From Streptomyces cavernae (GTDB taxonomy: Bacteria > Actinomycetota > Actinomycetes > Streptomycetales > Streptomycetaceae): DNA of 64,000 bases. The notes under the pieces are model-generated. The model saw only the letters and a list, made by a program, of their open reading frames with translations. It made no database searches and was not told the origin of the DNA. Made by a program: the position numbers and the translations under genes. Where the stretch lies: the NCBI RefSeq assembly GCF_004023625.1, contig NZ_RPDJ01000028.1:62001-126000 (forward strand), written 5' to 3'. Numbering within the stretch: the first letter of the stretch is position 1; each line of letters begins with the position of its first letter. Shown here one piece after another: positions 7,129 through 14,914 of this stretch.

Positions 7129-8016
7129 TCAGCCTTCGGATGCTGACGCCCGGGCAGGGCTGAGGGGCGGCACGGCGTCATGCAGTTGGCCGTCGAGGAG
7201 GCGCCCGGCCTTCTTCTTGCCGAGGCGGACCATCTCGACGCGATGGCCGAGTTCGTCGACCGGGTCTCCCACCAGGGCGTGGCCGCGCTGATTCCCGCCG
7301 ATTGCGATGCGGCCGGACGGTGCCCACTCTCCCCATTGCTTGAGGAAGTAGGGAGTGCCCGCCGCGTTGCACTGGTCCCGGAGGATGCGGGCCCAAGCCG
7401 GGTTCATCGGGCGGGCCTTGCTACCAGATTCGCCGCCGGCGATGACCCAGTTGATGCCCGCGCCGGTGGTGACGTCGGCCAGGTACGGCTCCAGATCGAT
7501 CTGCTCCACGAGCGGTTCGCAGGACAGGAACCGGACGCTCGCGTTGACCTTGAGGAGGAGAGGGATGCGTTCCTCGGCGTAGCGCTGGTCTTCGACGCTC
7601 GTGCCGATCCATACGTGGTCCGGCCACGCGTCGCTCCACGGGGCCATGGTGGCGATGTTCTCTGGCCGCTTGGTCAGCAGCTGCCAGCGCAGCCAGGGGG
7701 TCTGTCCGATGAGCTGCCAGAGTCGTTCGCGGGCCTCGGTGACCTGGGGATGGTCTTCGAATACGTCGGCCATGGAGGCCGTGAAGACGCGGCGGGGTCG
7801 GCCGGTGTCCTTCGCCTGGCGGTTCCAGGCGAGGGGCTTTCGCCAGTACTGGTCGGAGAGCATCCGGCGCTCGCCGCCGCGGTGGAAGAGGTCGAGGCCC
7901 CAGCGGCGGGCGAATTGGTCCGCGTAGCAGTTCTTGCATCCGGGTGAGACCCGCGAGCATCCCCACCACGGGTTGAAGGTGTGGTCCGTCCATTCGATGG
8001 AGGTGTTGTCACCCAC
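7129..8016 (-). CDS. DUF5131 (phage Gp37/Gp68-like) protein, Cys-containing
   Basis: 295 aa from the GTG at 8016, which has AGGAG 9 bases upstream and starts with the conserved VGDNTSIEWTDHTFNPWWGC; the longer reading frame upstream is low-complexity and belongs to the overlapping gene. The protein follows the family closely: CSRVSPGCKNCYAD near the N-terminus, VFTASMADVFEDHP, LLTKRPEN, VWIGTSVEDQ, FLSCEPL, WVIAGGESG, and TPYFLKQWGEW near the end. The family is phage- and plasmid-borne and of unknown activity; the three N-terminal cysteines suggest a metal site. The start overlaps the upstream stop by 8 bases. A paralogue without the cysteines lies at 22124-23194. Confidence 0.88.
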   Translation of the reverse strand: MGDNTSIEWTDHTFNPWWGCSRVSPGCKNCYADQFARRWGLDLFHRGGERRMLSDQYWRKPLAWNRQAKDTGRPRRVFTASMADVFEDHPQVTEARERLWQLIGQTPWLRWQLLTKRPENIATMAPWSDAWPDHVWIGTSVEDQRYAEERIPLLLKVNASVRFLSCEPLVEQIDLEPYLADVTTGAGINWVIAGGESGSKARPMNPAWARILRDQCNAAGTPYFLKQWGEWAPSGRIAIGGNQRGHALVGDPVDELGHRVEMVRLGKKKAGRLLDGQLHDAVPPLSPARASASEG

Positions 8017-8635
8017 GGGTCTGTTCTCCTGCGTGGCTATGGGTTGTGGTCGTCTCGGGGGTTGGGGTGTGCGTGAGGTAGGAGGCGTACGCGGCCTCCG
8101 CGAAGCGCCAGGCGGCCGGTGTGTGTCGCTTGGGTCGCCACGGCTCGGGTTCAACGAGTGTTTCGAGCTCGCCGTTGCCGTGGTCGAGGAAGACGCCGAC
8201 TCCCCAGAGGTTCGCCTCGGACAGCAGGTAGCTGCGGCGGGGCGGTGTGGGGGTGACGACAGCGCGGGTGCAGAACGGCGCGTAGGAGGTTGTCCGACCG
8301 ATGCTGTCGCGGGTGCAGGTGGCGTGGACGGTGGCGAGGTCGACGCGGCAGGGGCGTATGGCGTGCCGGGTGACGATGCCGAGGGTCAGGTCCAGGATCC
8401 CGGCGGGGGCGCGCCGTACGTCGGCCTGCTGCCGCTCGGTCAGGTCATCGTGGGGAACGGGGATGCCGGGTGGGAGGGACATGAGGGTATCCAGCAGGGC
8501 ACAGTGCGAGTCGTTGATGTGCCCGAGGCCGGCCTCCTGGCGGCGCGCGTGCTCAGCGGCGTCGATCGTCAGGTGCAGGGTGGCGGCGCGGTAGCCGCGC
8601 GGCGACGGCGCCTGTACAGAGCCGGTCACGTGCAC
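8009..8635 (-). CDS. Hypothetical protein (208 aa)
   Basis: I chose the GTG at 8635 (AGAGGA, 7 bases upstream); the GTG at 8629, which overlaps the upstream stop as GTGA, is an equal alternative. It is an alpha/beta protein with HLTIDAAEHARRQEAGLGHI, an Asn/His-rich segment, then ILDLTLGIVTRHAIRPCRVD and LSEANLWGVGVFLDHGNGE. I recognise no family. It is the middle gene of an operon: DUF4326, this gene, DUF5131, each overlapping the next. Confidence 0.7.
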   Translation of the reverse strand: MHVTGSVQAPSPRGYRAATLHLTIDAAEHARRQEAGLGHINDSHCALLDTLMSLPPGIPVPHDDLTERQQADVRRAPAGILDLTLGIVTRHAIRPCRVDLATVHATCTRDSIGRTTSYAPFCTRAVVTPTPPRRSYLLSEANLWGVGVFLDHGNGELETLVEPEPWRPKRHTPAAWRFAEAAYASYLTHTPTPETTTTHSHAGEQTRG

Positions 8636-9054
8636 GTCCTGGTCCTCTCGGGGTGGTTGGCCAGTTCCAGGAGCACGGTTGCGTGGCAGTGGTCGTCCTC
8701 GCCGTCGCCGGGCAGTGGGCACGTGCAGGCCAGGTCACGGTTTTCGAGGCGCCACAGGTCGGTGTGGACCCGGCGCCGGTCGAAGGTCCTCTTGCCGACG
8801 CGGTAGGTGTCGGGGCCTTCGCCGTGCAGCCAGGCCCGGTAGCGGCTGCTGGCTTCCTTGCGGGCTTCGCTGGGCGAGGCCAGGCGCTGCGTGGTGCCGT
8901 CCGGGGCGAGGAGAGCGACGTCGTCGACGATGCGCCACGGATTGCCGTAGCGGCTGCTGCGGTCGACACACCTCGCGCTTCCAGCGCGCCAGTTCTTGGT
9001 TCGCTTGCGCTGGATGCGAGTTGGCCCCACGGCCTGTTGGGAGAGGAGTGCCAT
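8626..9054 (-). CDS. DUF4326 domain protein
   Basis: 142 aa, ATG start with GGAGG upstream. The order RIQRKRTKNWR, then SSRYGNPWRI, then a helical RYRAWLHGEG stretch and a final DLACTCPLPG with HCHATVLLELAN fits DUF4326, a small phage and plasmid family proposed to bind metal or nucleic acid through the CxC and CH residues. Its activity is unknown. It opens the three-gene DUF4326-DUF5131 operon; site 7 lies 141 bp upstream. Confidence 0.8.
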   Translation of the reverse strand: MALLSQQAVGPTRIQRKRTKNWRAGSARCVDRSSRYGNPWRIVDDVALLAPDGTTQRLASPSEARKEASSRYRAWLHGEGPDTYRVGKRTFDRRRVHTDLWRLENRDLACTCPLPGDGEDDHCHATVLLELANHPERTRTCT

Positions 9055-9194
9055 TGCGTCTCATCCTCCTGGTTCGGGCCCGGTCGGGAGGGGCGCGTTA
9101 CCAACGCGCACAGATCTGGGCGGGGCGGAGTGGTAGGCGCAGCGGAGGGGGCCCTGCGGCGAGGCAGGGCGGCTCCGGGAACGATTCCTGGGTT

Positions 9195-9209
9195 CTTTAC
9201 GGCGTAAAG
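9195..9209. promoter_or_regulatory. KorB/parS-like site 7
   Basis: Copy 7 (central G), with perfect 11-base arms (9191-9201 and 9203-9213). It lies 57 bases past the dnaN stop and 141 bp upstream of the DUF4326 start. Confidence 0.82.
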
Positions 9210-9266
9210 AACCGGGCCTCGCGCCGGTCGGAGTCGCGAGCGCGAGACCCGGGGAGGGGCTGGGGT

Positions 9267-10391
9267 TCAGCCGGTGAGGCGGACTGGCATGAGGAGATAG
9301 CGCAGCGCCTGGTCGTCCGTGTCGTGGCCGCGCAGGAGGGCGGGCTTGGTGGCGCTGACGAAGTTGAAGTCGACGGAGTCGGCGGTGAGGGCGGTGAGAC
9401 CGTCGAGTAGGAAGCCGGGGTTGAAGGCAACGGAGATTTCACCGCCTTCGAGGGTGGTGTCCACGGTGTCGACAGCCTGAGCTTCGTCGCTGGTGCCGGC
9501 CTCCAGTCGGAGTGTGTTGTCGGCGGTGAAGGTGAGCCGCACCGGGGATTCCTTGCTGGCGACCAGGGCGACGCGCTGGACCGCGGCCTTGAGTGCGGTG
9601 ATCTCCACGGTTGCGGTGTGGTTGAACTCGGTCGGGAACAATTCCTTGAACTTGGGCAGGTCGCCGTCCAGGGCGCGCAGGGTGGTGGTGCTGTGCTCGC
9701 CGCGCACCGTGAACAGGCTGTCGGCCCCGGCGACGCCGGCGAGGGTGAGATCGATGGTGGTGTCGGCGGCGGCGGTCTTGGCGGCGTCCAGGAGGGTCTT
9801 GCCCGGGGCGAGTGCGGTGCAGTCGGCGGCTAGGTCGCTGTTCTTCCAGGGCACGGTGCGCACAGCGAACCGGTAGCGGTCGGTGGCGGCCAGGGTCAGG
9901 GTGCCGTCCTTTTGGTCGTGGCGCAGCTGAATGCCGGTGAGGACGGGAAGGGTGTCGTCCCTGCCGACCGCGCACGCGACTTGGGCGACGGCTTCGGCGA
10001 ACGCCGGGCCGGCCAGTGTGCCCGAGGGACTTCCGGGTTCGGGGAGGGTCGGGTACTCGCCGAGGGGCAGGGTGGGCAGCGTGAACCGCGCGGCTCCGGC
10101 GAGGAGGACCATGCGGGGGCCGGTGAGTTCGAGGTGCACGTCCCCGTGGACCTTGGCGACGATGTCGGACAACAACCGCCCGCTGACCAGGGCACGCCCC
10201 TTCTTGGTGACGGTGGCGGCGACCGAGGTGTCCGCGGAGACCTCGTAGTTGAAGCCGCTGACGCGCAGTTGGCCGTTGCTCGCGTCCAGCCGAAGCCCGG
10301 CAAGGACGGGGACGGGGGGCCGGGCGGGGAGGCCGCGGGAGGCGTAGCCGATGGCGGCGGCGAGGGCGGAGTGTTCCACGATGAGCTTCAC
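9267..10391 (-). CDS. dnaN: DNA polymerase III beta subunit (sliding clamp)
   Basis: 374 aa, GTG start with AGGAAG 6 bases upstream, and full length for a bacterial clamp. Three similar domains are visible: the first begins MKLIVEHSALAAAIGYASRG, the second around LAGPAFAEAVAQVACAVGRD with LTLAATDRYRFAVR, the third with AAVQRVALVASKESPVRLTF. The C-terminus YLLMPVRLTG matches the canonical end. The clamp encircles DNA and tethers replicative and repair polymerases. Because this is an accessory element with its own partition and replication genes, it is most likely an extra copy. It could favour element replication or substitute for the host clamp. Confidence 0.93.
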   Translation of the reverse strand: MKLIVEHSALAAAIGYASRGLPARPPVPVLAGLRLDASNGQLRVSGFNYEVSADTSVAATVTKKGRALVSGRLLSDIVAKVHGDVHLELTGPRMVLLAGAARFTLPTLPLGEYPTLPEPGSPSGTLAGPAFAEAVAQVACAVGRDDTLPVLTGIQLRHDQKDGTLTLAATDRYRFAVRTVPWKNSDLAADCTALAPGKTLLDAAKTAAADTTIDLTLAGVAGADSLFTVRGEHSTTTLRALDGDLPKFKELFPTEFNHTATVEITALKAAVQRVALVASKESPVRLTFTADNTLRLEAGTSDEAQAVDTVDTTLEGGEISVAFNPGFLLDGLTALTADSVDFNFVSATKPALLRGHDTDDQALRYLLMPVRLTG

Positions 10392-10493
10392 GAACGGCTT
10401 CCTGTCTGTGGTGTTGCGGTCGGGGGATTCAGGCCTGGAAGGGAGTTGGCCCTCTGTGGACTCTGGCCTGGAGGGAGTGGGGTGTGACGGGGC

Positions 10494-10979
10494 CTAGGCG
10501 GCGAGCCGCATTGCGAGGTCCGGGTTGGCGGTGGCGACCTGGTCGAGCAGTGGCCGCCTGGGGGTCCACAGGCCCTGCATCCCGCGGGCCTTGACCGGCT
10601 GGAGGCGCCGCACGTTGGTGAGCTCCCAGTGGAAACAGCCTGGCTCCGACCAGGGGGTGCACTGGCCGTCGTCGGGGTGAATGCCGGTGAGGTCGGCGAT
10701 CGCGACGACGAATCCCTTCACCGGCTGGTAGTCGTCGGGCAGTGCCTCGCGTACGGCGGGCAGTTTCAGTGCCGTCTCGTCGAGGGTGAGCCCGCCGTGG
10801 ATGAGCAGGGTGCCGCGCCAACTCCTGGTCCAGCTGCGGTTCTCGATCCGTTTGGCGATCGCCTCGTCCTCCAGGGCGATCAGGTCGGACCAGGGCGGAT
10901 GGATGGTCAGTGCGCGGATGGTGGTGGGTTCGTCATGCGGGGACAGGCTGGCCTGACCGGGTGTGTGCCACTCCGGCAT
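10494..10979 (-). CDS. ASCH domain protein
   Basis: 161 aa from the ATG at 10979 (AGGAGAACGCA upstream); the ORF upstream of it is low-complexity. Residues about 22-60 carry the ASCH pattern IRALTIHPPWSDLIA, then KRIENRSW and WRGTLLIHGG. ASCH proteins are beta-barrels related to PUA domains and bind or cleave RNA or modified nucleotides; some are toxins or RNases. Which activity applies here cannot be read from sequence. It is next to a Nudix hydrolase upstream. Confidence 0.85.
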   Translation of the reverse strand: MPEWHTPGQASLSPHDEPTTIRALTIHPPWSDLIALEDEAIAKRIENRSWTRSWRGTLLIHGGLTLDETALKLPAVREALPDDYQPVKGFVVAIADLTGIHPDDGQCTPWSEPGCFHWELTNVRRLQPVKARGMQGLWTPRRPLLDQVATANPDLAMRLAA

Positions 10980-11037
10980 TGCGTTCTCCTTCAGCAAGGT
11001 GATGGTCAGCGGCCTCGATGGAGCCTGTGCGTGGGGG

Positions 11038-11820
11038 CTATGACTGCTGGTTGAGGTATTCGAGGGCGCGCTGCAGCAGCGGGCGGTGCGCGGCGTAGAG
11101 AGTGCGTCCGGCTGCGGTGACCGCTGCCGTGAGCTGGTCGAGGGAGCCGAACGGGAACCAGCACACGTCCGCTGCGTCGTCACCGGCGGTTGCGGTGACC
11201 TGTCCAGGCAGCTGGAAGAGCGCGCTGGTGGACGCAACCCAGGCGTGGTCGGTAGTGCGCCAGTCGTCGACGACCTGGCGGCCGAGGATGGTGGGCTGCT
11301 GGTCGGTGAGGTCGATACCGGTTTCCTCGCGCAGCTCGCGCACCAGGGCGTTCGGGGCCGTCTCGCCCGGATCGACCATGCCCCCCGGGATGGCCTCCAC
11401 CCCGATGTCGTCGCGGGTGATCAGCAGCACCCACCGCTGCTCACTGGTCCCGGCGACCACGATGGGGTCGGCGGCTTGGTTTTCGCCCCATCGGCCGAGG
11501 TTGCGCCCGGTGCGACCGGTGCGACCGTGCGGGTGCAGCGGCCTCCCCTGCTCATCGAGTTCGAAGGGCACCAGGGCGTCGGCCTGGCGCTGCTCCCAGT
11601 CCCGCACCATGTCCGGCGTGGCGTGCGGCTCGGCCCAGCCGGGCACGTGCTGGGTGAGCGCCAGTGGCCGCAGCTCGGGCGGCGTGATCGTCACCGGCGC
11701 GTACTCCGGCCAGCTCACCGACCAGCAGCGCAGTTCTTCGGGGACGGTCACGCCGGGGTGGTCGACCGGGGCGTAGCCGTCCGGCTCCACGACGTCAGCG
11801 GCGTTGCGGGTCGTATTCAT
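11038..11820 (-). CDS. NUDT9-like Nudix hydrolase (ADP-ribose pyrophosphatase family)
   Basis: 260 aa, ATG start with GGGAGGAAT upstream. The N-terminal half carries WSVSWPEYAPVTITPPEL and HPHGRTGRTGRNLGRWGENQ followed by AADPIVV, features of the NUDT9 branch of Nudix enzymes that split ADP-ribose into AMP and ribose-5-phosphate. The Nudix box (147-169) has all key residues: GGMVDPGE, then RELREETG, so it should be active. NUDT9-type proteins are unusual on plasmids. Removing ADP-ribose could act in NAD or tRNA-end metabolism or against ADP-ribose signalling; this is inference. Confidence 0.88.
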   Translation of the reverse strand: MNTTRNAADVVEPDGYAPVDHPGVTVPEELRCWSVSWPEYAPVTITPPELRPLALTQHVPGWAEPHATPDMVRDWEQRQADALVPFELDEQGRPLHPHGRTGRTGRNLGRWGENQAADPIVVAGTSEQRWVLLITRDDIGVEAIPGGMVDPGETAPNALVRELREETGIDLTDQQPTILGRQVVDDWRTTDHAWVASTSALFQLPGQVTATAGDDAADVCWFPFGSLDQLTAAVTAAGRTLYAAHRPLLQRALEYLNQQS

Positions 11821-11966
11821 GATTCCTCCCGATACGGGGCTTCAGAAACAGGCACTTGAGCCGATTGGCTCTGTCCCAGCGCGGGGTCATGCGGGCGGGA
11901 CGGGGGGGGAGGGCATCCGGGGCGGCCGGGCTCGGAGGTCGACGGCCGCCCCGGGCCGGACGGGGG

Positions 11967-12317
11967 CTATGCGCGAGTGCGAGTGCTGCGGCGGCCGCGG
12001 CGACCGGCGGGCTGCCGGTGGAGGGTGCGTTCGGCGTCTGCGATGCGCTGCCTGGCTCGGGCCTGGGCCTCGAAGCGGGCTTCGAGGGGTGCGCACTGCT
12101 CGCAAGGTGATTCGCGGCGGGCCTGGTGGCAGCCGAAGCCCTCGACGGTGCCGTGCGGGGCGGTCACGTTGTGCAGGGCGGCGAGGCGGTACAGGTCGTC
12201 GGGTGCGATGTCGGTACGCAGCTTGATGTCGTCGGCGGGGAAGCCGGCGGCCAGGAGGTGGAGGGCAACGGCGGTGGTGAGGTCCAGCGGGTTTGCGGGG
12301 GTGGCGGGTATCGCCAT
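11967..12317 (-). CDS. Hypothetical Cys-containing protein (116 aa)
   Basis: Start taken at the ATG 12317 (AAGGA 6 bases upstream) rather than 18 bases further up. The N-terminal helix region DLTTAVALHLLAAGFPADDI is followed by GFGCHQARRESPCEQCAPLE, a possible zinc site with three cysteines and a histidine, and an Arg-rich tail. It may bind nucleic acid, but no family is recognised. It follows the OB-fold-like gene by 31 bases. Confidence 0.65.
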   Translation of the reverse strand: MAIPATPANPLDLTTAVALHLLAAGFPADDIKLRTDIAPDDLYRLAALHNVTAPHGTVEGFGCHQARRESPCEQCAPLEARFEAQARARQRIADAERTLHRQPAGRRGRRSTRTRA

Positions 12318-12348
12318 CGGAAGTCCTTCGGTCACGGGGTGCGGTGGT

Positions 12349-12744
12349 TCAGTGGGCGGTTGGTTCGCTGGCGCGGACGAGGCGCAGTGCCGGGCGCTGC
12401 GAGGGAGGGGGCGCAGGGTCGGCGAAGGCCTCGTGCTCCGGGTCTTCGGGCTGGACCGTGAGCACGACCAGGCGCAGGGGCGTGGTCGGCTGGTCGGGCA
12501 GGGAGAGGTAGCCGGTGACCTTGAGCGGGGCTCCGGGCGGGAGCGCGGCGACGTCGGCCGCGTAGAAGGGATCGGCCAGGGAACAAGGGAGGACCGCTTC
12601 GCGGACGTCGTGTTCCTGCGGGGTGAGCTCCTGGCCGTCGTCGCCCTCGGGTGCGAGCAGCAGGCGGAATCGGGCCTCGCCGTCGTCGAGGACGGCTTGC
12701 TCGGCGAGCGCGCCAGTGAGCGTGATCTCAGGAGTGTTGTTCAT
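12349..12744 (-). CDS. OB-fold-like protein A (131 aa)
   Basis: The ATG at 12744 overlaps the stop of the 50-aa gene upstream. It shares its architecture with the protein at 12890-13390: a first strand ITLTGAL, ARFRLLL, EAVLPC, then LKVTGYLSLP and LRLVVLTVQP. Such alternating strands with a final V-T-G-x-L-x-L-P turn resemble single-stranded-DNA-binding OB folds, which would fit replication or transfer, but no SSB signature is complete. I infer an OB fold from pattern only. Confidence 0.65.
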   Translation of the reverse strand: MNNTPEITLTGALAEQAVLDDGEARFRLLLAPEGDDGQELTPQEHDVREAVLPCSLADPFYAADVAALPPGAPLKVTGYLSLPDQPTTPLRLVVLTVQPEDPEHEAFADPAPPPSQRPALRLVRASEPTAH

Positions 12745-12893
12745 CGGTGCCCCTCCTTTTCCTGGGCAAGGGGTTCGCGGGTCTGGTCGCGCTTGTCGCC
12801 GGCGGCCGCCGTGAGAGCGGCGCGCAGGGCGGCTGCGGTGAGCTGGTAGCCGGCGATGGGGTAGAGAGCGCAGGCGTACGCGATGTCGATCAC
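12741..12893 (-). CDS. 50-aa small protein between two OB-fold-like genes
   Basis: A gene below usual length cut-offs. The GTG at 12893 has AGGAGG 6 bases upstream and overlaps the preceding stop (GTGA); its own stop overlaps the following ATG (ATGA). The product starts VIDIAYACALYPIAGYQL, a possible short membrane or amphipathic helix, continues through an Ala-rich helix and ends charged. Both overlaps and the ribosome site make it a convincing gene. Function unknown; it may also serve translational coupling. Confidence 0.75.
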   Translation of the reverse strand: MIDIAYACALYPIAGYQLTAAALRAALTAAAGDKRDQTREPLAQEKEGHR

Positions 12894-13390
12894 GTGAGGC
12901 CTCCTGTCTCGCCGGAGGCGGTGGGGTGCTCGTAGGCGTGGATGAGGTCGCTGATCTCCGACGGGTCATCGGTCACGCCGACCTGTTCGCCGCTCTCGTG
13001 CCACACGTGGGTGAGGCCGTCGGGCTCGTAGAGGGTCACGTAGGAGGCGTAGCGCTCGACGAACGGTGTGACCTCCTCGTCGGTGGGGTCGGTGAGCAGC
13101 GTGGGGTGGAGGACGTCGATCGTGTGGACCTCCAGCCATATGGCGCCGTCCGGTGTCTGGGGGAGGCGGAGGTGGCCGGTGACGCGGAGCAGGTCTCCCC
13201 GCTTGCGTTCGGTCAGGACGGAGACGGCCAGGACCGGGTTGTGCACGACGCAGGGCAGCACGGCCTCGTCGACGCGGTCTTCGTCCGCCGCCAGGTGGAT
13301 GCGGAAACGGGCGACGTCGTCCCGTGTGCCGGGCAGGGTCTCCTCGTCGAGGAAGCCCTCCAGGATCACGGCGTTGTCCTGCGAGTTCAT
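12890..13390 (-). CDS. OB-fold-like protein B (166 aa)
   Basis: The ATG at 13390 overlaps the GGDEF stop (ATGA). Residues 1-110 are related to protein A: AVILEGFL, VARFRIHLAADE, DEAVLPCVVHNP, LLRVTGHLRLPQ and IWLEVHTIDVL. A further 55 residues (FVERYASYVTLYEPDG, VWHESGEQVGV) end with an acidic helix. Duplication and divergence within one operon is the simplest explanation. An ssDNA-binding role is inferred and unproven. Confidence 0.68.
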   Translation of the reverse strand: MNSQDNAVILEGFLDEETLPGTRDDVARFRIHLAADEDRVDEAVLPCVVHNPVLAVSVLTERKRGDLLRVTGHLRLPQTPDGAIWLEVHTIDVLHPTLLTDPTDEEVTPFVERYASYVTLYEPDGLTHVWHESGEQVGVTDDPSEISDLIHAYEHPTASGETGGLT

Positions 13391-14022
13391 CGGCTTACCC
13401 CCTGTGTCGGCTGAAGGCTCGCTTCGGTGCCGGTGGTCGCGGTGGTGCGGCGCGGGGCGCGGTGGCCGCGTCCGCCTCGGGCCTTCTTGACGGCGTACAT
13501 GGCTTCGTCCACGCGCTTGAGCACGGTGGATGCGGACGGCTGCTCCAGGTCGGCGATCGCGACGATGCCGATGGAGGCAGTGACAGTGAGGGGGCCGCCG
13601 GGCCACGGCACGGGCTGGGCGAGCTCGTGGGCCAGGCCGTCGGTGAAGGCCGCCACGTCGGTGTCGTCGAGCGTGAGGGTGGCGACGAACTCGTCTCCAC
13701 CGAGGCGGCCGCACTCGGTGTGCCGTCCGCCGTGTTGGGCGGTGAAGTCGGCCAGACGTGCGCCGGTTGCCCGCAGGACGGCGTCGCCGGCCGGGTGGCC
13801 GAAGACGTCGTTGACCGGCTTGAAGCCGTCCAGGTCGAGCATGAGCACGTGGGTGGCCTGGTGCCGGCGGATCAGCCGGTCGGTGCGGCGCATCCACGGC
13901 ATGCGGGTCCACAGGCGGCTGAGCGGGTCGCGGCGCGCGGCGCGCAGTTTGTAGCCCAGCAGTCCGGTGGTCAGGGCCCAACCTGCAGTGGGGAGGGCCG
14001 CGGCGATGACCTCGGTGATCAC
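13387..14022 (-). CDS. Minimal membrane-anchored GGDEF protein (diguanylate cyclase)
   Basis: 211 aa from the GTG at 14022, which overlaps the upstream stop (GTGA). One N-terminal membrane segment (about 5-24) is followed directly by a GGDEF domain: VLMLDLDGFKPVNDVFGHPA, then CGRLGGDEFVATL with an intact GGDEF at 108-112, and ITASIGIVAI near the end. It should convert two GTP to cyclic di-GMP. No RxxD inhibitory site precedes the motif, and no sensory domain is present. In Streptomyces c-di-GMP controls development through BldD and WhiG, so the element could influence host sporulation; that step is inference. Confidence 0.88.
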   Translation of the reverse strand: MITEVIAAALPTAGWALTTGLLGYKLRAARRDPLSRLWTRMPWMRRTDRLIRRHQATHVLMLDLDGFKPVNDVFGHPAGDAVLRATGARLADFTAQHGGRHTECGRLGGDEFVATLTLDDTDVAAFTDGLAHELAQPVPWPGGPLTVTASIGIVAIADLEQPSASTVLKRVDEAMYAVKKARGGRGHRAPRRTTATTGTEASLQPTQGVSR

Positions 14023-14276
14023 GGGGTCACCTCGTCCGGGTCGACGGCGCGGACGACGGCGAAGCAGTCGTCGGTGAGGCTGAAGTGGACGTGGGCGCCG
14101 TCCCCGAGGCGGATGGCGGCCATCTTGGCGGCGGCGTCGGATCGCGGCTGGCCTCCGCCGTAGGAGTCGAGACGCCGGGCACGGCGACCGCCGCAGGTCT
14201 TGCACCCGGGCGCGCTGAAGGTGGCAGCGACCTGTCCGGGGTGGGTGGTTGCGGTGCTGGTGCTGGCTGTGGTCAT
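14019..14276 (-). CDS. Hypothetical protein (85 aa)
   Basis: ATG at 14276 with GGAGG 9 bases upstream. It has APGCKTCGGRRARRLD, one CxxC pair, followed by AAAKMAAIRLGDGAHVHFSL and CFAVVRAVDPDE. It is the first gene of a chain of five overlapping genes (this, GGDEF, OB-fold B, 50-aa protein, OB-fold A), so its promoter should drive c-di-GMP synthesis. Confidence 0.65.
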   Translation of the reverse strand: MTTASTSTATTHPGQVAATFSAPGCKTCGGRRARRLDSYGGGQPRSDAAAKMAAIRLGDGAHVHFSLTDDCFAVVRAVDPDEVTP

Positions 14277-14303
14277 CTCGTGAGACCTCCTTCGTTGGGG
14301 GAG

Positions 14304-14343
14304 CAGGGCGCGCCCGGTGCTTGCAGGCCAGGGGCGCGCCCTG
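14304..14343. promoter_or_regulatory. Inverted repeat in leader of the GGDEF operon
   Basis: CAGGGCGCGCCC (14304-14315) pairs perfectly with 14332-14343 around a 16-nt loop, 28 bases upstream of the first start codon of the operon. It could act as a leader hairpin or an operator; no terminator function is expected upstream of a gene. Confidence 0.5.
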
Positions 14344-14427
14344 CGCATGTGCGGTTCAGGTGCAGCCGGATCACGTCCGGTGTGTGAGCGCGGCGGATTC
14401 ATCTCGCCGGGCGGGGGCCGTCAGCGT

Positions 14428-14442
14428 CTTTACGGCGTAAAG
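14428..14442. promoter_or_regulatory. KorB/parS-like site 8
   Basis: Copy 8 (central G), in the gap between the 149-aa gene (stop at 14453) and the GGDEF operon, 152 bp upstream of its first ATG (14276). The flanks do not extend the palindrome. Confidence 0.8.
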
Positions 14443-14452
14443 GCCAGAGGGC

Positions 14453-14902
14453 TCAGAAGGCGGCGGCAGCCGCGAGGAACGCATGGTCCGCGGTGATGGC
14501 GCGGTGTCGGCGAGCGTCCATCTCTGCCCGGGTGACCGTCGATAGATCCTCGCCGCGCGGCTTCACCGCGTAAGTCGCGTCGACCGCGGCATCGGCCAGT
14601 CGCAGCAGTTCCGTACTGCGGGTCAAGACGCGCAGCTCGTACAGGCGGAGCGTGACGTCGTCGCGGGAGGCGTTGCTCGTGTCGTTGGCAGCCTCCGTCT
14701 CGCGGGGGTCCGAGTCCTCCCGCCGGGCTATCTCCCAGCGTTTGTAGAGGTGCCCGCGGTGGACGGAGAGCTGGAACGCGAACCGGGCTGCAGTGGTGCG
14801 AAGTTGATCCTTGCGGGTGGTGTTCCGCTGGATGAGGATGCCGCCGAAGCCGGCGACCAGGGTGCCTGTCACGGCGACGAGGCTGGCGAGTACGACGTCC
14901 AT
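14453..14902 (-). CDS. Hypothetical protein with N-terminal membrane segment (149 aa)
   Basis: Residues 2-24 (MDVVLASLVAVTGTLVAGFG region) form one membrane helix, followed by a long basic, helical cytoplasmic part with TRKDQLRTTAARFAFQLSVH and REDVTLRLYELR-like helices. It resembles many single-pass helical proteins of Streptomyces accessory elements, without a named domain. It starts 12 bases after the P-loop kinase gene, probably in one operon. Confidence 0.65.
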   Translation of the reverse strand: MDVVLASLVAVTGTLVAGFGGILIQRNTTRKDQLRTTAARFAFQLSVHRGHLYKRWEIARREDSDPRETEAANDTSNASRDDVTLRLYELRVLTRSTELLRLADAAVDATYAVKPRGEDLSTVTRAEMDARRHRAITADHAFLAAAAAF

Positions 14903-14914
14903 CGGGGCCTCCGG

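Noticed and set aside
14560..14580. Possible further KorB-like site (CTTCACCGCGTAAG-like sequence) inside the 149-aa gene
   Set aside because: Only part of the core matches, the symmetry is broken and it is inside a coding region.
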